Positions 9,610 through 18,886 of a stretch of DNA of 64,000 nt are shown piece by piece. The notes under the pieces were generated by a model. The model was not told where the DNA came from. It searched no databases and worked only from the letters and a program-made list of their open reading frames with translations. This DNA is from Pseudomonas putida (GTDB lineage Bacteria; Pseudomonadota; Gammaproteobacteria; Pseudomonadales; Pseudomonadaceae), in contig CP124529.1 in NCBI GenBank assembly GCA_029953615.1, forward strand, positions 620,001-684,000. Reading direction: 5' to 3'. The number at the start of each line of letters is the position of its first letter. The first letter of the stretch is position 1. The position numbers and the translations under genes were made by a program.

Positions 9610-10920
9610 TCAACCCGCTCGCCGTGGGTTGTGATAGAGATCAGCGAACATGTCGGCCATGGCCTCTTCGCTGGGCTCGTCCTGCTGCTGCACATTGACC
9701 GCGCGGGTAACCAGCTGGTGCCCGCGAGGCAGGTGCAGGTCGTCAGGAATGCGCGGCCCATCGGTCAGGTAGGCCACTGGCAGTTCGTGACTGATGGCAA
9801 GGCTCAGCACGTCGCCAAGGCTCGCCGTTTCATCGAGTTTGGTCAGGATGCAACCGGCCAGGCCGCAGCGCTTGTAGCTGTGGTAGGCGGCGGTCAGCAC
9901 CTGCTTCTGGCTGGTGGTGGCCAGCACCAGGTAGTTCTTGGCGGCAATGCCCCGCCCGGCCAGGGTTTCCAGTTGCAGGCGCAGGGCCGGGTCGCTGGCT
10001 TGCAGGCCGGCGGTATCGATCAGCACCACGCGCTTGCGCAACAGCGGCTCCAGCGCCGCGGCCAACGACTGGCCCGGGTCGACATAGGTCACCGGCACGT
10101 TGAGGATACGGCCCAGCGTCTTGAGCTGTTCCTGGGCGCCGATGCGGAAGCTGTCCATGCTCACCAGCGCCAGGTTCTGCGCGCCGTACTTGAGCACGTA
10201 GCGGGCGGCCAGCTTGGCCAGGGTGGTGGTCTTGCCCATGCCGGCCGGGCCGACCATGGCGATCACCCCGCCCTCTTCGATCGGTTCGATTTCGGGAATT
10301 TCGATCATCCGCGCCAGATGCGCCAGCAGCATGCGCCAGGCCTGACGTGGCTCGTCGATCTCGGCGGTCAGGTCAAGCAGCTCGCGGGCGATCGGCCCGG
10401 ACAGGCCGATGCGCTGCAGGCGGCGCCAGACCGTGGCCTGCTGCGGCTTGCTGCCCTGCAGCTGATTCCAGGCCAGCGAACCGAGCTGCACTTCCAGCAG
10501 CTCGCGCAGGCCCGACAGCTCGGAGCGCATGGCATCGAACAGGCGTGGGTCGACCGGTGCCGAGGCAGGGGCTGGCGCAACGGCCTCGGGCGCATCGACG
10601 TGCGGTTCGATCAATGGCTCGGCGGCGGTCAGCGATTGCCCGGCGAACAATTGGCGGTTGTTGTCACTGCTGTCCTGGCGGTGGCCCAGTTCGGCCTGGG
10701 CAGTGGCGATGCGCGTATGGGTCTTGCGCAGCTCTTCTTCCAGCTCGGCATTGGGCACACGCGGGGCCAGGGCGGACAGCTTGTAGTCCAGCGCAGCCGT
10801 CAGTTCGACACCGCCAGCGATGCGGCGGTTGCCGATGATCGCGGCATCGGCGCCCAGCTCATCGCGGACCAGCTTCATGGCCTGACGCATATCGGCGGCG
10901 AAAAATCGCTTAACTTGCAT
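9610..10920 (-). CDS. flhF: Flagellar biosynthesis GTPase FlhF
   Basis: FlhF is an SRP-type GTPase that marks the cell pole for flagellar assembly. In the 436-residue protein, residues 1-70 form the basic N-terminal (B) region beginning MQVKRFFAADMRQAM, ~80-200 a linker and N domain, and the rest the G domain with G1 at about 224-231 (GPAGMGKT), then LVSMDSFRIGAQEQL, LIDTAGL, and TKLDETASLGDVLS. It follows flhA by 11 bases and precedes fleN, its functional opponent in flagellar number control. Confidence 0.96.
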   Translation of the reverse strand: MQVKRFFAADMRQAMKLVRDELGADAAIIGNRRIAGGVELTAALDYKLSALAPRVPNAELEEELRKTHTRIATAQAELGHRQDSSDNNRQLFAGQSLTAAEPLIEPHVDAPEAVAPAPASAPVDPRLFDAMRSELSGLRELLEVQLGSLAWNQLQGSKPQQATVWRRLQRIGLSGPIARELLDLTAEIDEPRQAWRMLLAHLARMIEIPEIEPIEEGGVIAMVGPAGMGKTTTLAKLAARYVLKYGAQNLALVSMDSFRIGAQEQLKTLGRILNVPVTYVDPGQSLAAALEPLLRKRVVLIDTAGLQASDPALRLQLETLAGRGIAAKNYLVLATTSQKQVLTAAYHSYKRCGLAGCILTKLDETASLGDVLSLAISHELPVAYLTDGPRIPDDLHLPRGHQLVTRAVNVQQQDEPSEEAMADMFADLYHNPRRAG

Positions 10921-10931
10921 TATCCACTACC

Positions 10932-13062
10932 TCAGCCGTTAGGGCCCACGGTGGCAACGATGGTGACTTGCTTGTTGTCAGGTATTTCCTGATACGCCAG
11001 AACATGCAAATTCGGTACAGCCAGGCGACCGAAACGCGACAGCATGGCGCGAATCGGGCCGGCGACCAGCAGGATGGCCGGCTGGCCCTGCATTTCCTGG
11101 CGCTGGGCCGCTTCGATCAACGAACGCTGCAGCTTCTCGGCCATGCTCGGTTCCAGAAGAACACCGTCTTCCTGACCTTGCCCGGCCCTTTGCAGACTAT
11201 TCAGCAAAATCTGTTCCAACCTTGGCTCCAGGGTAATCACTGGCAGCTCCGACTCAACGCCGACAATGCTTTGCACGATGGCGCGACACAATCCGACGCG
11301 CACTGCCGCCACCAGCGCGGCGGTATCTTGACTCTTGCCGGCGTTGTTCGCGATCGCCTCGGCGATACTGCGAATATCGCGCACTGGCACCTGTTCCGAC
11401 AACAACGCTTGCAGCACCTTCAGCAGGCCCGACAAGGAAATGACACCTGGCACCAGCTCCTCTGCAAGTTTAGGCGATGCCTTGGCGAGCACCTGCAACA
11501 GTTGCTGGACCTCTTCGTGGCCGATCAGCTCGTGGCAGTGCTTCTGCAGGATCTGGTTGAGGTGAGTGGCCACCACGGTGCTGGCGTCGACCACGGTGTA
11601 GCCCAGCGACTGCGCCTGGGAACGCTGGCCAACGTCGATCCACACCGCCTCCAGGCCAAACGCCGGGTCGCGTGCGGCAATGCCGTTGAGGGTGCCGAAC
11701 ACCTGCCCCGGGTTGATGGCCAGCTCACGATCCGGGTAGATCTCGGCCTCAGCCAGGATCACCCCCATCAAGGTCAGGCGATAGGCGCTGGGCTGCAGGT
11801 CGAGGTTGTCGCGGATGTGCACGGTGGGCATGAGGAAGCCCAGGTCTTGCGACAGTTTCTTGCGCACGCCCTTGATCCGCGCCAGCAATTGGCCGCCCTG
11901 GTTGCGATCGACCAGCGGAATCAGCCGGTAGCCAACCTCCAGGCCGATCATGTCGATGGGCGTGACGTCGTCCCAGCCCAGTTCCTTGGTCTCCAGTGCA
12001 CGCTGCCGGCGAGGGCAGCAGGTCCTGCTGGCGCTGCGCCTCTTGCTGCGCCTGCAGCCTGGCTTTCTGCTGCTTCTTCCACACCAGGTAGGCACCGCCA
12101 CCGGCCAGCAGGCCGAGGCTGAGGAAAGCCACATGCGGCATGCCCGGCACCAGGCCCATGACGATCATCAGCGCGCCGGAAACCGCCAGGGCCTTGGGCG
12201 AGTCGAACATCTGCCGGTTGATCAGCTTGCCCATGTCCTCGGAGCCCGAGGCCCGGGTAACCATGATCGCGGCAGCGGTAGACAGCAGCAGTGATGGCAA
12301 TTGCGCCACCAAACCGTCACCGATGGTCAGCAAGGCGTATACCTTGCCGGCCTCACCGAAGCTCATGCCGTGCTGCAGCATGCCGATCAGCATGCCGCCG
12401 ATCAGGTTGATGAACAGGATCAGCAGGCCGGCGATGGCGTCACCGCGGACGAACTTGCTGGCACCGTCCATCGAACCGTAGAACTCGGCTTCCTGCGCCA
12501 CTTCGGCACGACGGTGTTTGGCCTGGGCCTGGTCGATCAGGCCGGCGTTGAGGTCGGCGTCGATGGCCATCTGCTTGCCGGGCATTGCGTCGAGGGTGAA
12601 ACGCGCGCTCACTTCCGAGATACGCCCGGCGCCCTTGGTCACCACCACGAAGTTGATGATCATGAGGATGGCGAACACCACGGCACCGACCACATAGTTA
12701 CCGCCGATCACCACCTCGCCGAAGGCCTGGATCACCTTGCCGGCAGCGCCGTGGCCCTCCTGGCCGTGCAGCATCACTACCCGGGTGGAAGCCACGTTCA
12801 GGGCCAGGCGCAACAACGTGGCCACCAGCAGGATGGTGGGGAACGCGGCGAAGTCGAGCGGGCGCAGGGCGTAAACGCAAACCAGCAGGACCACGATCGA
12901 CAAGGCGATGTTGAAGGTGAAGAACACGTCGAGCAGGAACGGTGGTATTGGCAGCATCATCATTGCCAACATCACCAGCAGCAACAGCGGCACACCCAGG
13001 TTGCCCCGGCCGAGCCCGGCCAGGTTGTTACGGGCGTTGCTGATTAACTGAGTGCGATCCAC
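10932..13062 (-). CDS. flhA: Flagellar export gate protein FlhA (GTG start, one-base frameshift)
   Basis: FlhA is the major transmembrane gate component of the flagellar type III export apparatus. The N-terminal half has about eight membrane segments and the signature region GKQMAIDADLNAGLID; the C-terminal half is the cytosolic substrate and chaperone-docking domain. The frame breaks after QQDLLPSPA. Dropping one base (T at 12004 on the plus strand) joins it to RALETKELGWDD and gives 709 residues, the usual FlhA length. The start is GTG at 13062, with AAGAGGA six bases upstream. A sigma-54 promoter lies 56 bases upstream of the GTG. Confidence 0.95.
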
Positions 13063-13117
13063 CGCGAGTCCTCTTGATGCAAAACTTTGACGCACAGGCG
13101 GCGCCTGGCGCTGGCTT

Positions 13118-13134
13118 TGCAAGAAGCTTTCCAA
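13118..13134 (-). promoter_or_regulatory. Sigma-54 promoter of flhA
   Basis: On the minus strand the element reads TTGGAAAGCTTCTTGCA, with GG and GC separated by exactly 10 bases. It matches the sigma-54 consensus at -24 and -12 apart from the CA of TGGCACG. Transcription would start near 13107, giving a leader of about 45 bases. FleQ is the expected activator. Confidence 0.7.
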
Positions 13135-13166
13135 CTTTACTCGACGGGGGATTTATGTTGCCTGTT

Positions 13167-13253
13167 CCGGCCTCTTCGCGGGCACGCCCGCTCCCACAGG
13201 GATCTCACAGCTGGACACCGCACCTGTGGGAGCGGGCGTGCCCGCGAAAGGGC
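13167..13253. repeat. REP doublet between flhB and flhA
   Basis: Two inverted REP units (CTTCGCGGGCACGCCCGCTC and its mate) are separated by about 25 bases. They lie after flhB and upstream of the flhA promoter. Folded in the flhB transcript they could act as a 3' stabiliser or attenuator. Confidence 0.85.
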
Positions 13254-13272
13254 CAGAAGCCCTGACACAAGG

Positions 13273-14415
13273 TCAACTGTCGCGACGCAGGTCCGGCGGT
13301 ATCGGCAGGTCGTCTTTCAGGGGCTCCGGCCGCTTGCCCTTGCCGGCCCGGTACTGGCGGATCTGGAACACATAGGCCAGCACCTGCGCCACCGCCAGGT
13401 ACAAGCCGGCAGGGATTTCCTGCTCCAGCTCGGTGGAGTAATAGATCGCCCGCGCCAGGGCTGGCGACTCGAGGATCTGGATCTTGTGTTCCACACCGAT
13501 CTCGCGAATCTTCAAGGCCATGAAGTCGCTGCCCTTGGCCAGCAGCAACGGCGCCGCCCCGCCCTTCTCCGGGTCGTACTGCAAGGCCACCGCATAATGT
13601 GTCGGGTTGGTGATGATCACATCAGCCTCCGGCACCGCCGCCATCATGCGCCGCTGCGACATTTCGCGCTGCAACTGGCGAATACGCTGCTTGACCTCGG
13701 GCTTGCCTTCGCTGTCCTTGTACTCGTCCTTGACCTCCTGCTTGGTCATCTTCATTTTCTTGTGCGTCTGCCACAGCTGGAACGGCACGTCTGCCGCCGC
13801 AATCAGCAGCAGCCCGGCCGACATCCACAACGCACTCCAACCCACGACCTGCAGGCTGTGAATGATCGCCTGCTCCAGCGGCTCGTTGGCGATCGACAGC
13901 AAGGCCTGGCGATCGCTGATCAGCACCACCACCGCGACCACCAGGATCACGAAGAACTTGGCCAGCGCCTTGAGCAGCTCGGTCAGGGCATGCATCGAGA
14001 ACATGCGCTTGATCCCCGACAGCGGGTTCATGCGGCTGAACTTGGGTTGCAACAGGCTGCCGGAGAACAGGAAACCGCTCAGGGCGATAGGCGCCACGAA
14101 GGAGATCACGAACAGCAGGATCAACACCGGCTGCGTCGCCCATATCGCCATCTTGCCCGAGGCCATCAGGAAGGCGCCCATGGCCCGCTCGTCAACGATG
14201 ATGTCGCGGGTCAGGCTGAAGTTCATGCGCATCATTTCCAGCAGCGTCTCGGCCAGGTGGCCGCCGAACGCCAGCAGGCCACCCGCGCCGGCCAGGGTCA
14301 CCGCCACCGTGTTCAGCTCCTTGGAGCGCGCGATCTCGCCTTTCTCGCGGGCATCGCGCTTGCGTTTCTCGGTGGGGTCTTCCGTCTTGTCCTGACCGCT
14401 CTCGCTTTCCGCCAT
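13273..14415 (-). CDS. flhB: Flagellar export switch protein FlhB
   Basis: FlhB controls the switch of the type III exporter from rod/hook to filament substrates. The 380-residue protein starts with the charged segment DKTEDPTEKRKRDAREKG, has four hydrophobic segments up to about residue 210, and a cytosolic domain with the autocleavage motif NPTH at 270-273. It starts two bases after the fliR stop codon, completing the fliLMNOPQR-flhB operon. Confidence 0.97.
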   Translation of the reverse strand: MAESESGQDKTEDPTEKRKRDAREKGEIARSKELNTVAVTLAGAGGLLAFGGHLAETLLEMMRMNFSLTRDIIVDERAMGAFLMASGKMAIWATQPVLILLFVISFVAPIALSGFLFSGSLLQPKFSRMNPLSGIKRMFSMHALTELLKALAKFFVILVVAVVVLISDRQALLSIANEPLEQAIIHSLQVVGWSALWMSAGLLLIAAADVPFQLWQTHKKMKMTKQEVKDEYKDSEGKPEVKQRIRQLQREMSQRRMMAAVPEADVIITNPTHYAVALQYDPEKGGAAPLLLAKGSDFMALKIREIGVEHKIQILESPALARAIYYSTELEQEIPAGLYLAVAQVLAYVFQIRQYRAGKGKRPEPLKDDLPIPPDLRRDS

Positions 14416-14417
14416 GC

Positions 14418-15195
14418 TCAGCGCGCCCTCGCCAGTTCACGCAGCCATTGCAGCGCTTCGCTGGCCAACGCCTGGTAGTGGGACAGCACATCGGCCAGGC
14501 CGACCCAAGAAAATGAACATGCCCATGACCAGGGTCAGCGGGAAACCGATGGAGAAGATGTTCAGCTGTGGCGCGGCACGGGTCATTACACCAAAGGCAA
14601 TGTTCACCACCAGCAGCGCAGCGATGACCGGAAGAATCAGCAGCAGGCCGGCGGCGAACACCCAGCCCAGGCGCCCGGCCAGCTCCCAGAAATGGTTGAC
14701 CACCAGCGCATTGCCCACCGGCAAGGTGGTGAAGCTTTCGGTCAGCACCTCGAACACCACCAGGTGGCCATTCATCAACAGGAACAACACGCTCACCAGC
14801 ATGGTCATGAACTGGCTGATCACCGTGACGTTGACACCGTTGGCCGGGTCGACCATCGAAGCGAAGGCCATGCCCATCTGCACCGCCACGATCTGCCCGG
14901 CGATCACGAAGACCTGGAACAGCAGCTGCAAGGCCAGGCCGAACAGCGCGCCAACGATGATCTGCTCGGCGCACAACAGCAAACCGCGCAGGCTCAACGG
15001 GTCGAATTCAGGCAGCGGCGGCAGCGCCGGTACGATCACCACGGTAATCGCCACTGCCACGTACAGGCGCACCCGTGCCGGCAGCATGCGCGTGCCGAAG
15101 ATCGGCATGGTCATCAGCACCGCAGTCACCCTGAACAACGGCAGGATGAAGGTGGCAACCCAGGTGCCGATCTGCGTGTCGGTCAGCTCCAGCAT
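14418..15195 (-). CDS. fliR: Flagellar export protein FliR (one-base frameshift near C-terminus)
   Basis: FliR is a core membrane component of the export gate together with FliP and FliQ. The protein is strongly hydrophobic with about six membrane segments, starting MLELTDTQIGTWVATFILPL. The frame breaks at VMGMFIF, where one extra base lies at 14507-14509. Correction gives WVGLADVLSHYQALASEALQ and a 258-residue protein ending just before flhB. It starts 7 bases after fliQ. The single late insertion is most simply a sequence error. Confidence 0.94.
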
Positions 15196-15202
15196 CGCCG
15201 CG

Positions 15203-15472
15203 TCAACCGATCAGCTGCGGGATGTTGGTATAGAGGCTGGTGATGTATTCCATGAACTTCTGCACCAGCCACGGCCCGGCGATGATCAGCGTGACCAGCA
15301 TCACCAGCAGGCGCGGCAGGAAACTCAGTGTCTGTTCGTTGATCTGCGTGGCGGCCTGGAACATCGCTACCACCAGGCCCACCAACAGGCTCGGCACCAC
15401 CAGCACGGCAACCATCAGGGTGGTCAGCCACAGCGCATCACGGAACAGGTCGACAGCGATTTCAGGTGTCAT
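15203..15472 (-). CDS. fliQ: Flagellar export protein FliQ
   Basis: FliQ is a small export gate subunit of the SctS family. The 89-residue protein has two membrane helices (about 14-38 and 50-75) joined by the conserved loop AMFQAATQINEQTLSFLPR. It lies between fliP and fliR with short gaps, as in other flagellar operons. Confidence 0.96.
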   Translation of the reverse strand: MTPEIAVDLFRDALWLTTLMVAVLVVPSLLVGLVVAMFQAATQINEQTLSFLPRLLVMLVTLIIAGPWLVQKFMEYITSLYTNIPQLIG

Positions 15473-15493
15473 CGGCGGCTCTCCTTGACGGCG

Positions 15494-16249
15494 TCAGACG
15501 CCGCCGAAACTGCTGGCCAAGGTGCCCATGATCAGCGCCCAGCCATCGACCAGCACGAACAGCATGATCTTGAACGGCAGCGAAATGATCAGCGGCGACA
15601 GCATCATCATACCCATGGCCATCAGCACACTGGCCACCACCATGTCGATGATCAGGAACGGGATGAAAATCATGAAACCGATCTGGAACGCAGTCTTCAG
15701 TTCGGAGGTGACGAACGCCGGCACCAGAATCGTCAGCGGCACCTGGTCCGGGCCGGCGATATCGGTACGCTTGGACAGACGCATGAACAAGTCGAGGTCG
15801 CTTTGCCGGGTTTGCGCCAGCATGAAATCCTTGAGCGGCCCCTGGGCCTTGTCGATGGCCTGCTGGGCGGTCATCTGCTCCTTCAGGTACGGCTGCAGCG
15901 CGTCCTGGTTCACCCGGTCGAACACCGGGGCCATGATGAACATGGTCAGGAACAGCGCCATGCCAGTCAGCAACTGGTTCGACGGCGTCTGCTGCAGGCC
16001 CAGCGCCTGGCGCAGGATCGAGAACACGATGATGATGCGGGTGAAGCTGGTCATCAGGATGACGAACGCCGGGATGAAACTGAGCGCCGTCATGATCAGC
16101 AGGATCTGCAGGCTGACCGAATACTCCTGCTGCCCGTCCGGGGTATTGGACAGGGTAATGGCCGGGATCGACAGCGGGTCGGCGGCCAAGGCCAGCGGCG
16201 CAACCAGCAACAGCGCCAAAATCAGCAACATACGCAGCGCGCCGCTCAT
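15494..16249 (-). CDS. fliP: Flagellar export protein FliP
   Basis: FliP forms the pore core of the flagellar type III exporter. The 251-residue protein has a cleavable signal sequence ([20 protein letters not shown], cleavage after about residue 22), a conserved region [20 protein letters not shown], and later membrane segments including [20 protein letters not shown]. The ATG at 16249 overlaps the fliO stop (TGATG); a GTG one codon earlier is also possible. Confidence 0.96.
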   Translation of the reverse strand: MSGALRMLLILALLLVAPLALAADPLSIPAITLSNTPDGQQEYSVSLQILLIMTALSFIPAFVILMTSFTRIIIVFSILRQALGLQQTPSNQLLTGMALFLTMFIMAPVFDRVNQDALQPYLKEQMTAQQAIDKAQGPLKDFMLAQTRQSDLDLFMRLSKRTDIAGPDQVPLTILVPAFVTSELKTAFQIGFMIFIPFLIIDMVVASVLMAMGMMMLSPLIISLPFKIMLFVLVDGWALIMGTLASSFGGV

Positions 16250-16680
16250 CACGTGTTGTCCTTAGGGTTCTTGCCCATCAACTCCATCAGCCGCTGGGCG
16301 AACTCCGGCGTTGCCTGGCGGGCGCTTTCCGGCACTTCCACGGGTTCGGCCAGCACATGCAGGGCCTCGATGCTGCCAGGAGTATGGCCGATCAGGATCT
16401 GCTCCTTGCCCACCTGCACCAGCAGCAGGCGGTCACGCGGGCCGATGGCCCGGCTGCCGACGATCTCGATCACCTGCCCGCCCTTCACCGCCGTGCTCTG
16501 CAAACGCCGCAGCAACCAGGCCAGGAAGAAGATCAGGCCGACCACCAGCAGCAGGCCGAAAACCATCTGCGCCAGCTGCCCGCCGAGGCTGCCAGGCGCA
16601 GTTGGGGTTGCCGCCGGCGTGGCCGCGGCCAGGCAGGCCTGGCTGGCAAGCAGCGCGGCGAGCGCCGCAATGGCGCGCAT
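16249..16680 (-). CDS. fliO: Flagellar export assembly protein FliO
   Basis: FliO helps assemble the FliP ring. The product (143 residues from the ATG at 16680) has a signal-like N-terminus ([19 protein letters not shown]), one membrane helix (about 36-58, [20 protein letters not shown]) and a cytosolic domain ([20 protein letters not shown]). A GTG four codons upstream, directly after the fliN stop codon, is an alternative start. I prefer the ATG because it begins a clean signal sequence with GAAGG five bases ahead. Confidence 0.9.
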   Translation of the reverse strand: MRAIAALAALLASQACLAAATPAATPTAPGSLGGQLAQMVFGLLLVVGLIFFLAWLLRRLQSTAVKGGQVIEIVGSRAIGPRDRLLLVQVGKEQILIGHTPGSIEALHVLAEPVEVPESARQATPEFAQRLMELMGKNPKDNT

Positions 16681-16692
16681 CGTGCCCTTCAC

Positions 16693-17163
16693 TCAGCGCA
16701 GCTTCTTGATACGTTCGCTGGGGCTGATCACGTCGGTCAGGCGGATGCCGAACTTTTCGTTGACCACCACCACTTCGCCGTGGGCGATCAGCGTACCGTT
16801 GACCAGCACGTCGAGCGGCTCGCCGGCCAGGCGATCGAGCTCGATCACCGAGCCCTGGTTGAGCTGCAGCAGGTTGCGGATATTGATCTCGGTACTGCCC
16901 ACTTCCATGGAAATGTTCACCGGGATATCCAGGATCACGTCCAGGTTAGGGCCTTCGAGGCTGACGTTCTCGTTCGGCTTCGGCGAGCTGGCGAACTCCT
17001 CCATCGGCAGGCGGCCCGGGCCGCTGGTGCTGCTACCGGTGTCACCACCCAGCAGTGCATCGATATCCGCCTGGCCGGCTGCACCGGTTTCTTCCAGTGC
17101 CGCAGCCCATTCATCGGCCAGTGCCTGGTCCTCTGCGGAGGTGATCTCGTTTTCGTTAGCCAT
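16693..17163 (-). CDS. fliN: Flagellar motor switch protein FliN
   Basis: FliN builds the lower C-ring with FliM and helps dock the export ATPase complex. The 156-residue protein has a flexible acidic N-terminal half and a C-terminal SpoA domain (LDVILDIPVNISMEVGSTEI, VNEKFGIRLTDVISP). The ATG at 17163 (MANENEIT) has GAGGA six bases upstream; an in-frame ATG six codons earlier has poorer signals. It lies 47 bases after fliM. Confidence 0.96.
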   Translation of the reverse strand: MANENEITSAEDQALADEWAAALEETGAAGQADIDALLGGDTGSSTSGPGRLPMEEFASSPKPNENVSLEGPNLDVILDIPVNISMEVGSTEINIRNLLQLNQGSVIELDRLAGEPLDVLVNGTLIAHGEVVVVNEKFGIRLTDVISPSERIKKLR

Positions 17164-17210
17164 GGTTTCCTCGACAGGCATTCAATTCGTAATGAGCGAC
17201 CGGCACGCCG

Positions 17211-18179
17211 TCAGCGGCGTTCGATCGGGTCGATGATCTGCAGCGCCAGGTTGCCCTTGTGCGAACCCAGGCGCGCCTTGAACGAAGGCACGCCGTTGGC
17301 GCGCAGCACCAGGTGCTCGGGCAGTTCCACCGGGATCACGTCGCCGGGTTGCATGTGCAGGATGTCGCGCAGCTTGAGCTGGCGCCGGGCGACCGTGGCG
17401 GTCAGCGGCACGGCCACGTCCAGCACGTCCTCGCGCAGGGCCTTGACCCAGCGCTCGTCCTGGTCGTCCAGGTCGGACTGGAAACCGGCATCGAGCATTT
17501 CCCGTACCGGCTCGATCATCGAGTACGGCATGGTCACGTGCAGGTCGCCGCCCCCACCGTCCAGCTCGATGTGGAAAGTAGATACAACCACCGCCTCGCT
17601 GGGGCCGACAATGTTGGCCATGGCCGGGTTGACCTCGGAGTTCATGTACTCGAAGGTGACCGGCATGATTGCCTGCCAGGCTTCCTTGAGGTCAACGAAG
17701 CACTGGTCCAGCACCATGCGCACCACCCGCAACTCGGTGGGTGTGAACTCGCGCCCCTCGATCTTGGCGTGGCGGCCGTCGCCGCCGAAGAAGTTGTCCA
17801 CCAGCTTGAACACCAGCTTGGCGTCGAGAATGAACAGCGAGGTGCCACGCAGCGGCTTGATCTTGACCAGGTTGAGGCTGGTCGGCACATACAGCGAATG
17901 CACGTATTCGCCAAATTTCATCACCTGCACGCCTCCCACCGCCACGTCGGCGGAACGGCGCAGCAGGTTGAACATGCTGATGCGGGTGTAACGGGCGAAA
18001 CGCTCGTTGATCATTTCCAGGGTCGGCATGCGACCCCGCACGATACGGTCCTGACTGGTCAGGTCGTAGCTTTTGATGCTGCCAGGCTCGGATGCACTCT
18101 CGGTCTGCACCAGCCCGTCGTCGACGCCATGCAACAGGGCATCGATTTCATCCTGGGACAGCAGGTCCTGTACGGCCAT
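17211..18179 (-). CDS. fliM: Flagellar motor switch protein FliM
   Basis: FliM is the C-ring protein that binds CheY-P and sets the direction of rotation. The 322-residue protein begins with the CheY-P binding peptide LSQDEIDALL (about 7-16). A CheC-like middle domain (including LEMINERFARYTRISMFN and FFGGDGRHAKIEG) follows, then a C-terminal SpoA domain. It starts nine bases after fliL and precedes fliN. Confidence 0.97.
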   Translation of the reverse strand: MAVQDLLSQDEIDALLHGVDDGLVQTESASEPGSIKSYDLTSQDRIVRGRMPTLEMINERFARYTRISMFNLLRRSADVAVGGVQVMKFGEYVHSLYVPTSLNLVKIKPLRGTSLFILDAKLVFKLVDNFFGGDGRHAKIEGREFTPTELRVVRMVLDQCFVDLKEAWQAIMPVTFEYMNSEVNPAMANIVGPSEAVVVSTFHIELDGGGGDLHVTMPYSMIEPVREMLDAGFQSDLDDQDERWVKALREDVLDVAVPLTATVARRQLKLRDILHMQPGDVIPVELPEHLVLRANGVPSFKARLGSHKGNLALQIIDPIERR

Positions 18180-18188
18180 TGCGGACTC

Positions 18189-18686
18189 CTACTGCAATAC
18201 GAAATTGGTGAACAGCAACTGGTCGACGACCGGCTTGCCGACTTCCTTCTGCGCCACTTCCTGAACCACCGCGGTGGCCTTCTGACGCAGCATTTCCTGG
18301 CCGACCGGGCTACCGGCCAGGGTATCGAAGCCTTGCCCGGAGAACATCATCACCAGGTTGTTGCGAATCACCGGCATATGCACCTTGAGGGCATCCAGGT
18401 CGGCCTGGTTGCGCGCTTGCAGGGTGATGCTCACCTGCATGTAGCGCTGGCGACCATTCTGGTTGAAGTTGACCACGAAGGCCGGGGCCAGCGCTTCGTA
18501 GATAGCCGCCGGCTTGACGTTGCTGGCTGCAGGGTCGGCGGCCGGAGCCGGCTCGCTCTTGTGCATGATGAACCAGGTAGCGCCCACCGAAAGGCCGATC
18601 GCCAGCAACAGGCCCACTACTGCCAGCAGGATCAGCTTGAGTTTGCCTTTAGTGGCGGGGTCTTTCACTGCTTCGCTCTTCGCCAT
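18189..18686 (-). CDS. fliL: Flagellar basal body-associated protein FliL
   Basis: FliL is a single-pass inner membrane protein that surrounds and supports the stator units. The 165-residue product has a short cytosolic end, one transmembrane helix (about 17-41, LILLAVVGLLLAIGLSVGAT) and a periplasmic stomatin-like domain (YMQVSITLQARNQADLDAL). It is the first gene of the fliLMNOPQR-flhB operon and has a sigma-54 promoter about 50 bases upstream. Confidence 0.95.
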   Translation of the reverse strand: MAKSEAVKDPATKGKLKLILLAVVGLLLAIGLSVGATWFIMHKSEPAPAADPAASNVKPAAIYEALAPAFVVNFNQNGRQRYMQVSITLQARNQADLDALKVHMPVIRNNLVMMFSGQGFDTLAGSPVGQEMLRQKATAVVQEVAQKEVGKPVVDQLLFTNFVLQ

Positions 18687-18736
18687 GCCAATAATCCGTC
18701 GTCCATCGGGGGTTCAAGGGAGGATGGCTTGGCTTG

Positions 18737-18752
18737 AGCAAGTGTTATGCCA
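18737..18752 (-). promoter_or_regulatory. Sigma-54 promoter of fliL operon
   Basis: On the minus strand: TGGCATAACACTTGCT, with GG-N10-GC spacing and a near-consensus match. The predicted start is near 18726, about 40 bases ahead of fliL. FleQ-dependent activation is expected from the P. aeruginosa hierarchy. Confidence 0.8.
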
Positions 18753-18792
18753 GATTTTGCAGAGGATGGGTTCCAGCAGGTTTTACGGTGCT

Positions 18793-18870
18793 GCCATCTT
18801 CGCGGGCACGCCCGCTCCCACAGGACTGTGCAGTACCTGTGGGAGCGGGCGCGCCCGCGAAGAGGCCAGG
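18793..18870. repeat. REP doublet between fliL and fliK
   Basis: Two inverted REP units (ATCTTCGCGGGCACGCCCGC and GTGGGAGCGGGCGCGCCCGC) are separated by about 14 bases. They follow fliK and precede the fliL promoter, so they probably sit in the fliK 3' untranslated region. Confidence 0.85.
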
Positions 18871-18886
18871 CTCAGGCTAACGGTTA

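Noticed and set aside
13167..13253. REP arrays considered as a CRISPR array
   Set aside because: Repeats come as inverted pairs at scattered intergenic sites, not as direct repeats with unique spacers, and no cas gene is present.
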